A DNA stretch of 64,000 nucleotides, taken from positions 67,773,754 to 67,837,753 of the forward strand of contig NC_054741.1 in assembly GCF_018143015.1 (NCBI RefSeq), given 5' to 3'. Below the pieces are notes generated by a model. That model worked only from the letters and a program-made list of their open reading frames with translations, was not told where the DNA came from and did not search any database. Of this stretch, positions 1 to 10,533 are shown piece after piece (the first letter of the stretch is position 1; the number at the start of each line of letters is the position of its first letter). A program made the translations under genes and the position numbers. The stretch comes from Lytechinus variegatus. Its lineage: Eukaryota; Echinodermata; Echinoidea; Temnopleuroida; Toxopneustidae.

Positions 1-173
1 TATTAAGTTTTTGCAATCGCAAAGGGGACATACTCTACAACATAGTTAATGTATTGAATATGCCGTCAAATCACAATGGACAGCTTAGAGGACTTTGTCG
101 AAAATTGGTGAACCGGAACAGCAGATCATCCTTAAGTTCTGAGTTGACTGAAAAGTGAAGATACTTTGTTTGT

Positions 174-328
174 CCAGGGGCCCGTTGCAGAAAGAGTTGC
201 AATCAATCGCAACTCTAAAAATCAATCGCAACTTGATTTTCAACCAATCAACAGCTTGCATTTGGGACTTGCGATTGATTTTTTTTCACTTGCGTTTAAA
301 CGCAACTCTTTCTGCAACGGACCCCAGG
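174..328. repeat. Foldback element, GTTGCAGAAAGAGTTGC family, copy 1
   Basis: The ends are inverted: CCAGGGGCCCGTTGCAGAAA on the left matches the complement of CTTTCTGCAACGGACCCCAGG on the right. The interior repeats TCGCAACT motifs. A second copy lies at 22386-22526. There is no coding capacity, consistent with a non-autonomous MITE-like element. Confidence 0.75.
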
Positions 329-474
329 GTCACAGACGGCACTGCTGTTTTGATTCACTAAGTTTTGACAAAGACTGCTTTGTCCTGAAGGGCTTTTGAC
401 AATAGATTCTCCATGTTCCAGAAAGCATTGAGTAGTGGTTGTGAAAACTCCCTAATATACAAGTAAAGACTTAC

Positions 475-666
475 TATGCTGAGGATGACCAGGGACATCT
501 GAATGATAGTTCAAGGCTTCTTGATGATGGCTTCCCGCAGACAGCCTCCTCTCAATACCAACAGAATGAGCCCTCTCGACCATCTCTTGATTGGGTAGGT
601 GGATGTGATGGGGTGCAACAGACAGAGACCTCTGTTCATGCTGGCTTGGAACTTCTCTCGAGTATG
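475..666 (-). CDS. Paralogous exon beta of the left-edge gene (192 nt)
   Basis: A strong acceptor (TTTAATTTTTACCACAG) precedes position 666 and a consensus donor GTAAGT follows 475. Length is 192 nt, phase 1 at both ends. The translation begins YSREVPSQHEQRSLSVAPHH and contains NQEMVERAHSVGIERR and SHHQEALNYHS. It is recognisably homologous to the exon at 1202-1008. Because both exons are symmetric, they could be included in series, alternatively, or as mutually exclusive cassettes. Confidence 0.5.
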
Positions 667-3600
667 CTGTGGTAAAAATTAAAGGTGAACAGCACTTTGA
701 TTTCTGGATGCCAAAACCATGGTGGTCTTTCATAAAGTTGTTCACTAATTATGCACTAGTCATTTTTTACATTGGTCACTCTATGCACTACTGCTAAACA
801 TGATCACCTTTTGCGGAACACGGCAATTAACAAAACATATATAATGGAAAAGCAACTCACAATTCTTAGTTGTATTGCTCTTTGATGGACTTTCACCAAA
901 CCTTCAATAATACCAAACTCCATGTTTTTTTTAACAAAACTTTCTTGATGTCAGAGACTCTGAGTGGACTAATTGTTGAATGCAGTGAAGTGAAAGATTT
1001 AACCTACGTTCTTGAAGAGGGAGGCCATGGTATCTCTGTGCTGCTGCAACTAAGTAATTGAATGCCTGATGTCTGTGTCCATCCCCTTGGTCAGGTCCTC
1101 TCCTCGCCCTCTCTACTAGCTCATGGTGGCTTAGATGACTAGCATGGGCAGCAGCCGCTGCTCCCAGGAAACCTCGCTGGGCTCCTTGCTCTCCAGAGTA
1201 TGCTATTATACAATTGATAAATAAAGGGTCAATGTTACAAAGATGTTATTAATAAATCAGGTGGTTGATTATGGTAGCTAATTAACACACAAATTTCATT
1301 TTACCTAGCACATCAATATGATATGGTGCTTATCCAGCATCTTTATTTGACATATCAGCTACATGAATATTTACATGAGTATCCATAATGGATGCATACC
1401 TCCAATTAAGCCAATAAGGTCACGTATTGTTTCATCAGGATCCTTAAAGGAAGAATTAGGGCCAGGCTGTTCCATTCTGTTTCACCATGCTCTGAAATGA
1501 ATCAAGTAAGAAAGAAAATATTAGGTACCAATACGCGTTCAGTGAAATTTCAAATCATGTGTATACATACACAGCACTGGCAGACCCACGATTTGCCAGT
1601 AAGGGAAGGGCCTATTTATTTTTTCATCATTTGACCATCAGAACAAACAAAAACAAAAATGAGGGCAAAGATCACTACGCTTTTTATTGTCCCATGAATA
1701 GGGTCATCTATCCACCCCTAAATGTACCAGCCCCCATGTCACTTTCAAAAATATCCCCTCCCATATGAACCACTTCTGTAACCTCTCACCATTGCTCTCT
1801 GTCCTCGAAATGTCCACATCATTTTCACTCAAACACCATGCCCCACTCGTATCACCAATCTGCCACAACACTTATACACCATTTATTTCACCTTCAAAGA
1901 AAATTTCCCTCTGTAACAGCTTTCCACATTCCCTTATATTCACCACCCCATATACTTTTCTAGCTGTCACAAACGCTTTACATCCACCATCAACAATTAC
2001 CTGTCCTCCAACTCCAAGTGGGAGTTTTATAGAGCTATTCGCAGAGTTACACGACTTTACAAATAACTGGAACATGTTCTTGAATACTAAGTCATCTAAG
2101 AATCACCTGTAATGCGTAAAGCCAGTTTTTACTTAATACATGTACCAACAGAAACAGCTTCAAGAACACCCAAATGGTATGAAAAATCCCTCACAGATTC
2201 CACCTGTTCTGGGGCCCATTTCATTATTTCCTGAAATAATTCAATTTCATTACCTTTAGCTAATAGTAAACTTGTTCATAGATATTGTGCATTTGTTCAT
2301 AACAAGGCTTTAGAAGTGGGACCCTGTTCTACTATCTCTCCAACTCTTTCCTGGTACCAGTATCTTCCACATGTACACAAAATCTCAGATCCATCCACTT
2401 CCCACATTTCTCCAACCACAGAGATTTTTGTTCAGCCCTCTTTTGCTCTTTCCATATATGGCACATTATTTTCACACTTTCGCTACATCCGAGTCACCAT
2501 CACTTTTGTCTTAACAAGATTTACATACATGTACCTTCAAATTATTATTCTCAAATGCTTTCTTCCATTTTCAAAATGTTAGTCCTTCCATTGTCCCACT
2601 CATCAAAACAAAGTCATCAGCAAAGCAAAAAAAAATCTCCTTTGCTCTCTTGTTGAAAAAAACAATTATAAACATTTTGGAAACAGTACAAGATTGTAAC
2701 AGTACAGGACCTCCATATTATACACATCCATCTTCATCTTAATTTCCTAAGATTACTCTTGACCCCACTCTAAATGACTACCAGTCACAATTCTCTGACT
2801 CACTATTACCTGTTCAAACCAGAGAATAATAGATTCAGTGGACCAAATCTATTGTTCTCTGGTTTTAACAGGTGACAGTGAGTCAAAGAATTGTGACTGG
2901 TACATGCAGCGTACTCTAAACCCGGACTCTAAAGCCAAGCCACACTGCGATCCGATGCATACAAATTTTTAATTGCGTTTTGCATTATTTAATCATGATA
3001 GTTCCAAGAGGTAGAATTATTTTGTTTGAAGTTCTTCATTATGTTAGGAATAATGAAATCAGAATTTTGCTTCCTGGCAAGCCCCATGGTCGGATTAAAG
3101 TCCCAATCAGCAGCCGATGATGACACCCGTGATCTGAAATTGAATTTGCCTTTATTCCTACAGGGAGGCTCAAGCTGGACTGAATTTAATTTCAGTACAG
3201 TAGTCCTACCATCATTCAGAACTCTGATCAAGTGGAAAACATCCATGAAAATCGTCCTGAAAAAATACTCGTAAGGATTCAAGGGCAGGCTGCCAACACA
3301 TTCTAAAACTTTAAAGTGAGATTTTGTGCAGATGTCCTATATTCCCGTAGAGATTTAAATTTCATGATTTTTGGCATTTTTGACACTACTCACATTCTGC
3401 ACCTCCCACAAAAGACACAGGAAAAACTATGCAGCTGCAGGAATCAACATGCGATTGAGCACTCAGCGAAGTCAACATTTCCATTTGATTAAAGTTTTTC
3501 TGTGTGCCCAGGGTCTAACTCTCATTCAATAACTGAACTTGAGAGAGATGAATGGGGGCGACTGCTGCAAGCACTTAACATATACTGTGTTTTTATATGT

Positions 3601-4688
3601 GTTTGGTGTTCAGCTTGGCACAGTTGATATACGATAGGGGGATTCCGGCCTGGATGGGCTATTAGCATTGCACTTGCAGTAAGAGCAAATTATGAAAATA
3701 GCCATCTTGATTGAACTATAGCCATCTTTTCCTTATTTCGGCTGGGTGTTTTTGACACTATAGTATTAGCTTTCCATGCATGCCTCCATACGTGCCTAGC
3801 CATGCACGAAAACCACCCCATTTTCGCGTTTACCTTGTCATGAATGTCCATTGTTTCCTGTTGGCAGTGACCCCCCTCTTTCAAAACAATTGACCCTTTT
3901 TCCAACATGCCTACTATTACTAATAATATCATGAATATCAGCATTGCCATTGATGATAAATCCACTCAGTCACAATTCACCTCTGCCCTATTCCTAATCC
4001 TAGCATAACACTTTCTGCACTTATGCAAATCCAATACCAGAGCTACCAAGTCTCAGGCATTATGCGTGAGACTCAAGCATTTTGGACTCTTATTTATCCC
4101 CTCAAAATCTCTGTCACACGCAACGATCACAGCCTATCCCCATATTATCCGTATACATTGTACACAATGCCAATGGTCAATGTCTGTGATCTCACTCAGA
4201 TTCACAGAAAATATCACGCATAGCTGGTCTTTGAACTTGGCATCTCTGCAACACTCACACTTTGCACATTACATCCCTTTCACTGCACCCACAATCACAT
4301 CTTACAAGCGATTCCTAAAGTACTGAGATTAATTTCTTCGAACTTGTTCGTCGCGTAGACGTAAACCAATGGTAATGCAAGCCAATGCCAATGCAATGTA
4401 CCGTACCGTATGTGTGATATGAGGGCGGATTCAGCCATAATATCCAACACTTGTGTGGGATTCCCGCAACAATCACGAGTCAGCTCCAATAATGAACTTC
4501 AAATTTCACCTATATATTGAGACCACAACAATAATGGAAAAGCTAATATTGTATGATTATTATAGAAGTACAATTTCTAAAACATTCAGTTGGAAAATAT
4601 TGTTCTTACCTTATAATTTTTCAGATTTTCTGGATCAAGTTTTGGCAAGAGGAGGTTACGCTTCCTCGATCCTTGGCTTGCTTCACTG
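475..4688 (-). CDS. Unrecognised minus-strand gene, partial (four candidate exons)
   Basis: I do not recognise this protein. Four candidate exons, read right to left, have good splice sites and amino-acid-like sequence: 4688-4610 (basic segment SRKRNLLLPKLDPENLKNYK), 1491-1400 (coding from ATG 1475 or entered by splicing), 1202-1008 and 666-475. The last two are paralogous, are entered and left in phase 1, and share the pattern ELVERA or EMVERA followed by a His-Gln and an (A/L)NY motif. The gene would run off the left edge because exon 666-475 ends with a consensus donor (GTAAGT). The exon at 4688 is linked only by strand and proximity and may belong to another transcript. No enzyme motif, signal peptide or membrane segment is visible. 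Composition is polar with short Ala and His runs, as in a scaffold or regulatory protein, but this is inference. Both paralogous exons have overlapping open frames on the plus strand, which I treat as shadows. Confidence 0.45.
1008..1202 (-). CDS. Paralogous exon alpha of the left-edge gene (195 nt)
   Basis: The exon starts after AATAG at 1203 and ends at a GTAGGT donor (1007). It is 195 nt long and phase 1 at both ends, so it can be skipped without changing frame. The translation begins YSGEQGAQRGFLGAAAAAHA, contains SHHELVERAR and HQAFNYLVAAAQRYHG. It shares its first bases (CATACTC) and the ELVERA/HQA-NY pattern with the exon at 666-475. The plus strand is also open in part (ending near 1060), which I judge to be a shadow. 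Confidence 0.45.
1400..1491 (-). CDS. Candidate first coding exon of the left-edge gene
   Basis: An acceptor (TTGATTCATTTCAG) ends at 1492 and a donor (GTATGC) starts at 1399. An ATG at 1475 opens MEQPGPNSSFKDPDE followed by TIRDLIGLIG, leaving in phase 1, which matches the acceptor phase of the exon at 1202. An in-frame TGA three codons before the ATG supports 1475 as a start. Alternatively an acceptor AG just before the Pro codon (CCT GGC CCT) would let the exon be entered in phase 0 from the exon at 4688-4610. I cannot decide between these from sequence. Confidence 0.45.
1492..2780. other. Non-coding stretch, intron or 5' flank of the left-edge gene
   Basis: No exon with convincing splice sites was found. 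Open frames here (for example 1765-2112) are Ser/Thr/Pro-rich, low in complexity and lack homology I can recognise. A fragment starting GGGGCCCATTTCATTATTTC at about 2212 resembles the left end of the foldback elements seen elsewhere in the window. Confidence 0.4.
2781..2900. repeat. Short foldback element, 120 bp
   Basis: CCAGTCACAATTCTCTGACT at 2781 is matched by its near-perfect complement ending TTGTGACTGG at 2900. The stem is more than 50 bp per arm with a loop of about ten bases around 2840. It is a hairpin-forming, non-coding MITE-like repeat. Confidence 0.75.
2901..4609. other. Non-coding stretch with weak open frames
   Basis: A minus-strand open frame at 3282-2989 and an overlapping plus frame show no recognisable domain, and their splice context is unconvincing. 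I see no repeat with clear ends here. The stretch is probably intronic to the left-edge gene if the exon at 4688-4610 belongs to it. Confidence 0.3.
4610..4688 (-). CDS. Candidate internal exon of the left-edge gene
   Basis: A 79-nt open segment is bounded by a strong acceptor (CTCTTTTTTTCCAG) and a consensus donor (GTAAGAAC). Read in phase it gives SEASQGSRKRN followed by LLLPKLDPENLKNYK. It is entered in phase 2 and left in phase 0. The sequence looks like a basic linker or nuclear-localisation stretch. No partner exon with a matching phase was found upstream. Confidence 0.45.
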
Positions 4689-6182
4689 CTGGAAAAAAAG
4701 AGAACGGGCGCCCTCATTTGTTGGATGATTGCTTTCTCCAGGGGCGTGACGTGACTAAAATTGCCCTCAAGTTAATTTCTATCCATATCTCTTATTTAGC
4801 AATTGTTATATAAATGGTTTAGCAAACACTACCAAACGCTTATATCCTCTGATCGGTTACTTTTATTTTACTCTTTGATTCACATTTTCTTTTCTGGTGA
4901 GTTTGTATGAGAAAAGGATTTAGGTTTCCGAGTCCCCCGCCCCCTTTCTTTTCAGTCATGACTTTAGTGAAAACAACAAACCCCCGCAAGATTTCTTTTG
5001 TTTTAATTAAGTTATCCTAAATGATACAGGACAACATTTATTTCAAATTTTATATTCTCTCTTAACGCGAGTAGTTTATTGCAGTTTTATCTACATTACT
5101 TTTCCAAAGTGAATCTAGTAATGTTTGGTCAAGGGGGAAAAAATCCCCTTTGATAGGTACAGAGTTGGCCAAGCTAAAAGAGCTGCATGTATCCACCGGG
5201 CGCATCAGCGTACCTTTCCCCGACCCTCACTATTGATGGTTATAGGTCATGTCCAACCCAAAAAATGTTGATTTGAGAATCAATAGAGAACATTCAAACA
5301 AGCAAAATGCTGAAATTTTCATCAATATCGGATGTAAAATAAGAAAGTTATTACATTGTAAAGTTTCGCTTATTTTTCCAAGAAAAAATCATAATATGCA
5401 CAAATCAGTGACATGCTAATGAAAAAGTCGCGATGATCCCGGCGATGATGTCCTTCATTCATTCATTCATATATTTTCTTTTATATTCATTAAACGGATT
5501 TTTTTTTTTTGGGGGGGGGTATTCTTTCTCGTATTTATGGTTCGATATAAAGTCAATATTCTCCGCAAAGAAGGCTATCGAATACTGTTTGCTTTACTTT
5601 TCCCCTTTCTTCTTCTCCAAGTTTCTTTTCTTCTTTCTTTTTGTTTATACTTCCATTTAGTCCTTTCTCTCATCTTTCTTTCCTTTCCTCTCTCTCTAAA
5701 TGGATATGACTGAAAACTATGATTAAAACAACCGGTTAATAGGCAGAAAAAGTAAAATCTGACAATTGTGACAAACGAAACACTAAAATTTACATCAAAA
5801 TCGGATCGACGTAACAAAGTTACATTCAAAGTTTGGCCCATCATTTCCGCGGTGAAACGGTTCTATGCATCAGTAGGTATGCAATGAGCAAGCAACTGAT
5901 TTTATTTCAACTTATTCTTTTGTATTTTATTCCATGAAATAATATTTTATTCGATCTTTCTCTACGAAAAAAAAATAGATTGACAACTGCTTTAATGACA
6001 AATAACCACCGCTACAACTTATTTTGTTACAAGTCATATAGGTACAAAATAAATGATATGATTATGAGTTCGTGTCATGATAACTTAAGAAAAAGGAAAG
6101 AGGGGACATTCTGCCCATGCACCCTTTAAGTAAATAAAATATCTTATCTCTCTATGTTAAAGAGATATCATGTCTACATCTA
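4689..6182. other. Intergenic DNA with a partial octamer-type foldback copy
   Basis: The block at about 5244-5440 (GGTCATGTCCAACCCAAAAA, then ATGCTGAAATTTTCATCAAT) matches one arm of the elements at 56546 and 57307. An oligo-T/oligo-G tract follows at about 5500 and a TTTC/TTCT-rich patch at 5590-5700. No gene is visible. Confidence 0.4.
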
Positions 6183-6552
6183 AAGGCGACCTTATCGGAT
6201 TGGTGTACGACCGGATTTCAGAATAAAATGTAGAATTGAGACTTGGAATATCTTACTGTGTAATGTTCGAAATCATCATACGAAAATATGTTCAAATTTG
6301 TGACTATGCTATATCATCCAAAGCGAATAGTCGTAATGACGTCATACAGTCGTACGATTGGCTACGATTTGAAATTAATTTGGCCTTTACTCCTATTGTT
6401 TGCAATTTTTCAAAATTATTATATTAGTATTCTTTCAATTAATTTTAACCTCAAGTAAAATGATATGTTCTATTCATATTTTCAGAAAATGAGCAAAGTG
6501 CGATTTGTTCCAAAATCGGATCGCGAACAGTCGTAAGGTGTGCGGTGGCCTT
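6183..6552. repeat. TIR element (GGCGACC...GGTGGCC), copy 1
   Basis: The left end AAGGCGACC and the right end AAGGTGTGCGGTGGCCTTAA are inverted repeats when compared with the better-preserved copy at 10124-10533. The interior shares long identical runs with that copy, including TTGAGACTTGGAATATCTTA and a TAATGACGTCATA palindrome (CRE-like TGACGTCA). It is non-coding and MITE-like. Confidence 0.75.
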
Positions 6553-6987
6553 AATTCACTTCCAAACATGCTAAATGACTGTAGTTCTTTCTGATTTTCT
6601 CTCTTTTTTTATATCATTTAATTCTTTCCTTAGATTTTGTCGTTCTCTATTATGTTCTTTTTTTAAATTGAATTTCTCTCTGGATGGTACAATAAAAAAG
6701 TGAAAAGCAGATGATCGGATTGTTTCCTTTTCTTCCGGCTTCTTCTTACATTCTATATTTTTGTTTCCTTTCTCCCCCCCCTCTCCTCCTTCTGAGTACT
6801 TGTATCTTAATCTCGAGATATCGACATAGGAGACTATCATGTCAAAATATCTTAGAAAAGATGATCAGTGGTCAAGATTTCGGATCTCATCAATTCATGC
6901 ATTTTCGGAGAGTTGATCAGAGGACAACTACCTGAGTGGCACGTTTGAGCTTCATTCCATGCATATAGCAAGATGTTAACATGACCA

Positions 6988-7158
6988 GATCAGGGGCCCA
7001 TTTCATGAAGAGCTACAACTGTTTTTGACAGCTACCATGGCAACAGGGCTCAGCAGCCAATCAAAATTACCGAGGTTATCAAATCAACATTACCATGGTA
7101 GTTGCCATAACGGCAAAGTTACAACAGTTGCAACTCTTTATGAAACGGGCCCCTGATC
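6988..7158. repeat. Foldback element with GGGGCCCATTTCATGAAGAG ends
   Basis: GATCAGGGGCCCATTTCATG at 6988 is complementary to the segment ending GAAACGGGCCCCTGATC at 7158. The interior carries inverted ACCATGGTA/ACCATGGCA blocks. The 171-bp element is non-coding. Confidence 0.8.
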
Positions 7159-10123
7159 TTTTCATCTGGTTATCATTTTTCAAGGGGACATGACCAAATT
7201 ATAGATCCTTTTTTATCTTCTCTCCTGAAAGATATTAACACAAAACCAAAGAGCTCGCTTGTCATCTATTCTTTTATCTGGAAGAATGAAGACAAGAAGA
7301 GATCCGAAATCTTTTCAGGATGTGTCAACATGCATTGGACCTGGCTGGCACAAGTAAACTTCAATAGGTTTTTGATACGCACATTTCTTCAAAGACATAA
7401 CACTCTATATAGCATTATGCCTCCTACACTCTTGACTGTCAGACAAAATAGCAAAAAATTAAAAAAGAAGCAACGATGGAGAAAAGTGTGATGGATTTCA
7501 GGAATTTAATTAGGTTCTACCAAAAGGTGAACAACAAACAAACATTCAAAGACATGGCAACCATTGTAAACAGATGAGTTGGGTCCTGTAACAAAGATTT
7601 GCAATCAATTCCCTGTTTCATAATGACAAGTCTGCTTGGAAGCTTTAAAATCAAGTCCAATAGGTGGGGCATAAATCAATGTTTCAATCAAAACAGAGGT
7701 AAAACATCCAGCATCTGATTGTTAAAATGTGTGTAAAGTGTTGAAATAACAAGCAGAATGTGTTATAACACAGATGGGAGTTGAATACCATCATGGCCAT
7801 ATGCAGCGAGGGAGGGGGCTATTACCCTCCAGAAATTTTAAAAACTTACATTTATGTACTGAAAATTTTCACATAAGTCACCAAAAAGTGTGTACGAAAT
7901 CCTTCAACTTCATGAAAAAGTGGCCTAATGACAAGCTCCATCATTTTGGTCCCTCGCTTTAGAATTTCTAGTACAGTGCATCTTGTCCCCGAGTGAACAA
8001 AATGTCTGCATATACCCATGAACACTGACAGTGTAAAATGCTTTGATAATGGTGTAAGATGCCTCTCAGAACATTGACTGGTATTGTTTCAACACCAATG
8101 TTTTTCAGAGCATACTCTTTGGCTTATAACCTGTGGATTAACCACTAAATGAATATCAACCCCAAACTGCTACACATTTAAAAATCAAATACACAAATTG
8201 ACTAAGCCAAGCTTTCGTTGTCATTTTCATTGCACACTATATGTATTTTACATGTTGATATATATGACCATTGACTTGTACAATTCTTTATCTGAGATTA
8301 ATATAGCAAGGCTGTCAAGATACCACAAAAAACATATAAATTATATTTTTTTAAATTACTAAAATCATAATGCATCAAGCACCACCTTGGTTGGATGAAA
8401 TGAAATAAAATATTGGTTTCTGAAAATTCACAAAATAATCAGAGTACATCATTTACATGAAAACCTTCATTTTCAGCAGCAAAAACTAACATTTAAAATA
8501 AATACACAATAAGTGATACAAATAAAAAGCAGAACAAAGTACTGAATGCATCATTTTGCATTCAAATATGAATAATCATGTAAAGCTTATGATTCTGCAG
8601 AAAATTATCTTTCGATGGACAATTCCATATCATAGCTTTATAAAGCATTATCGTTATTATAATGAGTAGCATAATATGAACTCATATCTTTAAAGCTTGG
8701 TATCATGCATTGTTTTTTATAATTTAATCAAGTAAAGATTGCATAGTGTAAATGATAATTACGCCTGCCAATTCCATCAAAACACAATAGATTATTTTGA
8801 AAGAAGAGATGTTTGCTGTAAAGCAATGAAATCATCAAAACAAATTCGCTTGATTCTTCCCAATGACATAATGCACTACACAGATAAGCATGTATGGGAC
8901 CATACACCCCATTTGACAGCCAAGCAGTTTCAGCAGTTACTTGTTATATTTTTGAATTTCTTGAGCAAATGTTTGAGTGGATAATTTTTTCATGATTTTT
9001 CACGATGAATGATTGAATATCATGAATAGAATTGATTCCAATCTTTCCCACATATTTTGTTAAAGTCAAGCCAAAGCTAAATGCATTTCAACCACCTTAA
9101 TAAGACAAGTACAAACAAACAAAACACATGGACAAAAACATTAACAACATATTCTTGAATGGCTAAAAAAATTGTAAGTTTTCAGTTATCAATATTACTC
9201 ATATTACTGTCATCAATTTCATTTGATATAAAAGGAAAGCCCATACAATTCACAACACAGAGTTAGGGAAGAAAAACAATTTTATGAGACCAATCACACT
9301 GGATGCTTTAAAATAAACATACGCTGAAGTATGCAATATCCATTGTTAGTATCAAGACCTTTAAGTAGGAACCTCATCTTAATATAATCATTTCAAGGAT
9401 TGATGACAATGCCTGGCAATTTGTTGGCAATATTCCCCTGCTCCCTGTATACCAAGTAAAATAAAAATGATGTTAGAGAATTTCAAAATCTCTGTCACAA
9501 TTATATTGCAAAATATACATATTTTTCATTTTGAATGACAGATTCCAACTCTCATATACTAGTATCTATACACAACACTAATGTTTGTTCATCGTAAGTC
9601 AAGCAGGTGAAACTTTTTAATAAAAAAGTGCATAAAAACATACCAATTACTTGATATTTTGGTTATTGACTTACTTCTGTGTAAATATACAATTAATTGG
9701 GTCATGCATGAACGAACACACATTTAAGACTAAACAGGAGGTCAAATGTTGACTTTTAAAGATTAAAAAAGAGGCTTTTTTTTACTTACTTTTATTTTGT
9801 CAAATTCTTTTTTTAGGTGAATGTTCTTGTGCTTGTTCATTGCTACACCCAATAACACCATCCTTATGGAATATTAATGCCATTCAATCCCCTTTATTTT
9901 GAAATCCATCCATACGTGATTGAAAAACAGAATGAAAACAATGGGGTGTGTCTCAAAGAGTTATATGTGACTTACGAGTCATGCTTAAATGCTGACACAC
10001 ACATGATATGTAATGGGTGATCTAATTGATTAATATACGGTAACGCGTATCCTCTTAGCAAGATTTTACCAATGTGGTGATGCCTTTTACACCATCTGCA
10101 ACTGGGGATTAAAGTGCGACTCT
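7159..10123. other. AT-rich intergenic DNA without a supportable gene
   Basis: I read both strands and found only short open frames, no good splice-site pairs and no tRNA-like structure. A plus-strand frame around 7300-7490 is open for about 60 codons but lacks a recognisable motif and may be a decayed element fragment. Confidence 0.4.
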
Positions 10124-10533
10124 AATGGCGACCGCACACCTTACGATTGGTCTGCGACCCGATTTCAGAATAAAATGTAGTAGAATTTGATGCTAACATT
10201 GAGACTTGGAATATCTTACTGTGTAATGTTCTAAATCATCGTACGAATACTTACGTTCAAATCTGTGATTATGCTATCATCCTTCTTAGAATAAAAGCGA
10301 ATTTAATATCTAGTCGTAATGACGTCATAGCAATCGTACAATTGGCTACGATTTGAAACTAATTTGGCCTTTACTTCAAAATAAAGGCTTGCAATCTTTC
10401 AAAATGGTTATATTGGTATTCTTTCAATTAATTTAAACCTCAAGTAAAATGATATGTTCCATTCACATTTTCAGGAAATGCAATTTGTTCCAAAATCGGA
10501 TTGCGAACAGTTGTAAGGTGTGAGGTGGCCTTA
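10124..10533. repeat. TIR element (GGCGACC...GGTGGCC), copy 2
   Basis: The left end GGCGACCGCACACCTTACGA is the inverse of the right end TCGTAAGGTGTG-like block followed by AGGTGGCCTTA. This copy is closely similar to 6183-6552 over its full length with small indels. TGACGTCA is conserved in both. Confidence 0.75.

Noticed and set aside
870..1061. Plus-strand frame with an apparent acceptor (TTTCTTGATGTCAG)
   Set aside because: It overlaps the minus-strand exon 1202-1008, which has splice sites at both ends and a paralogue; the plus frame has neither.
2989..3282. Minus-strand frame as a possible exon or transposase fragment
   Set aside because: A TTTTTTCAG acceptor exists, but no donor gives an open phase consistent with neighbours and no transposase motif is visible.
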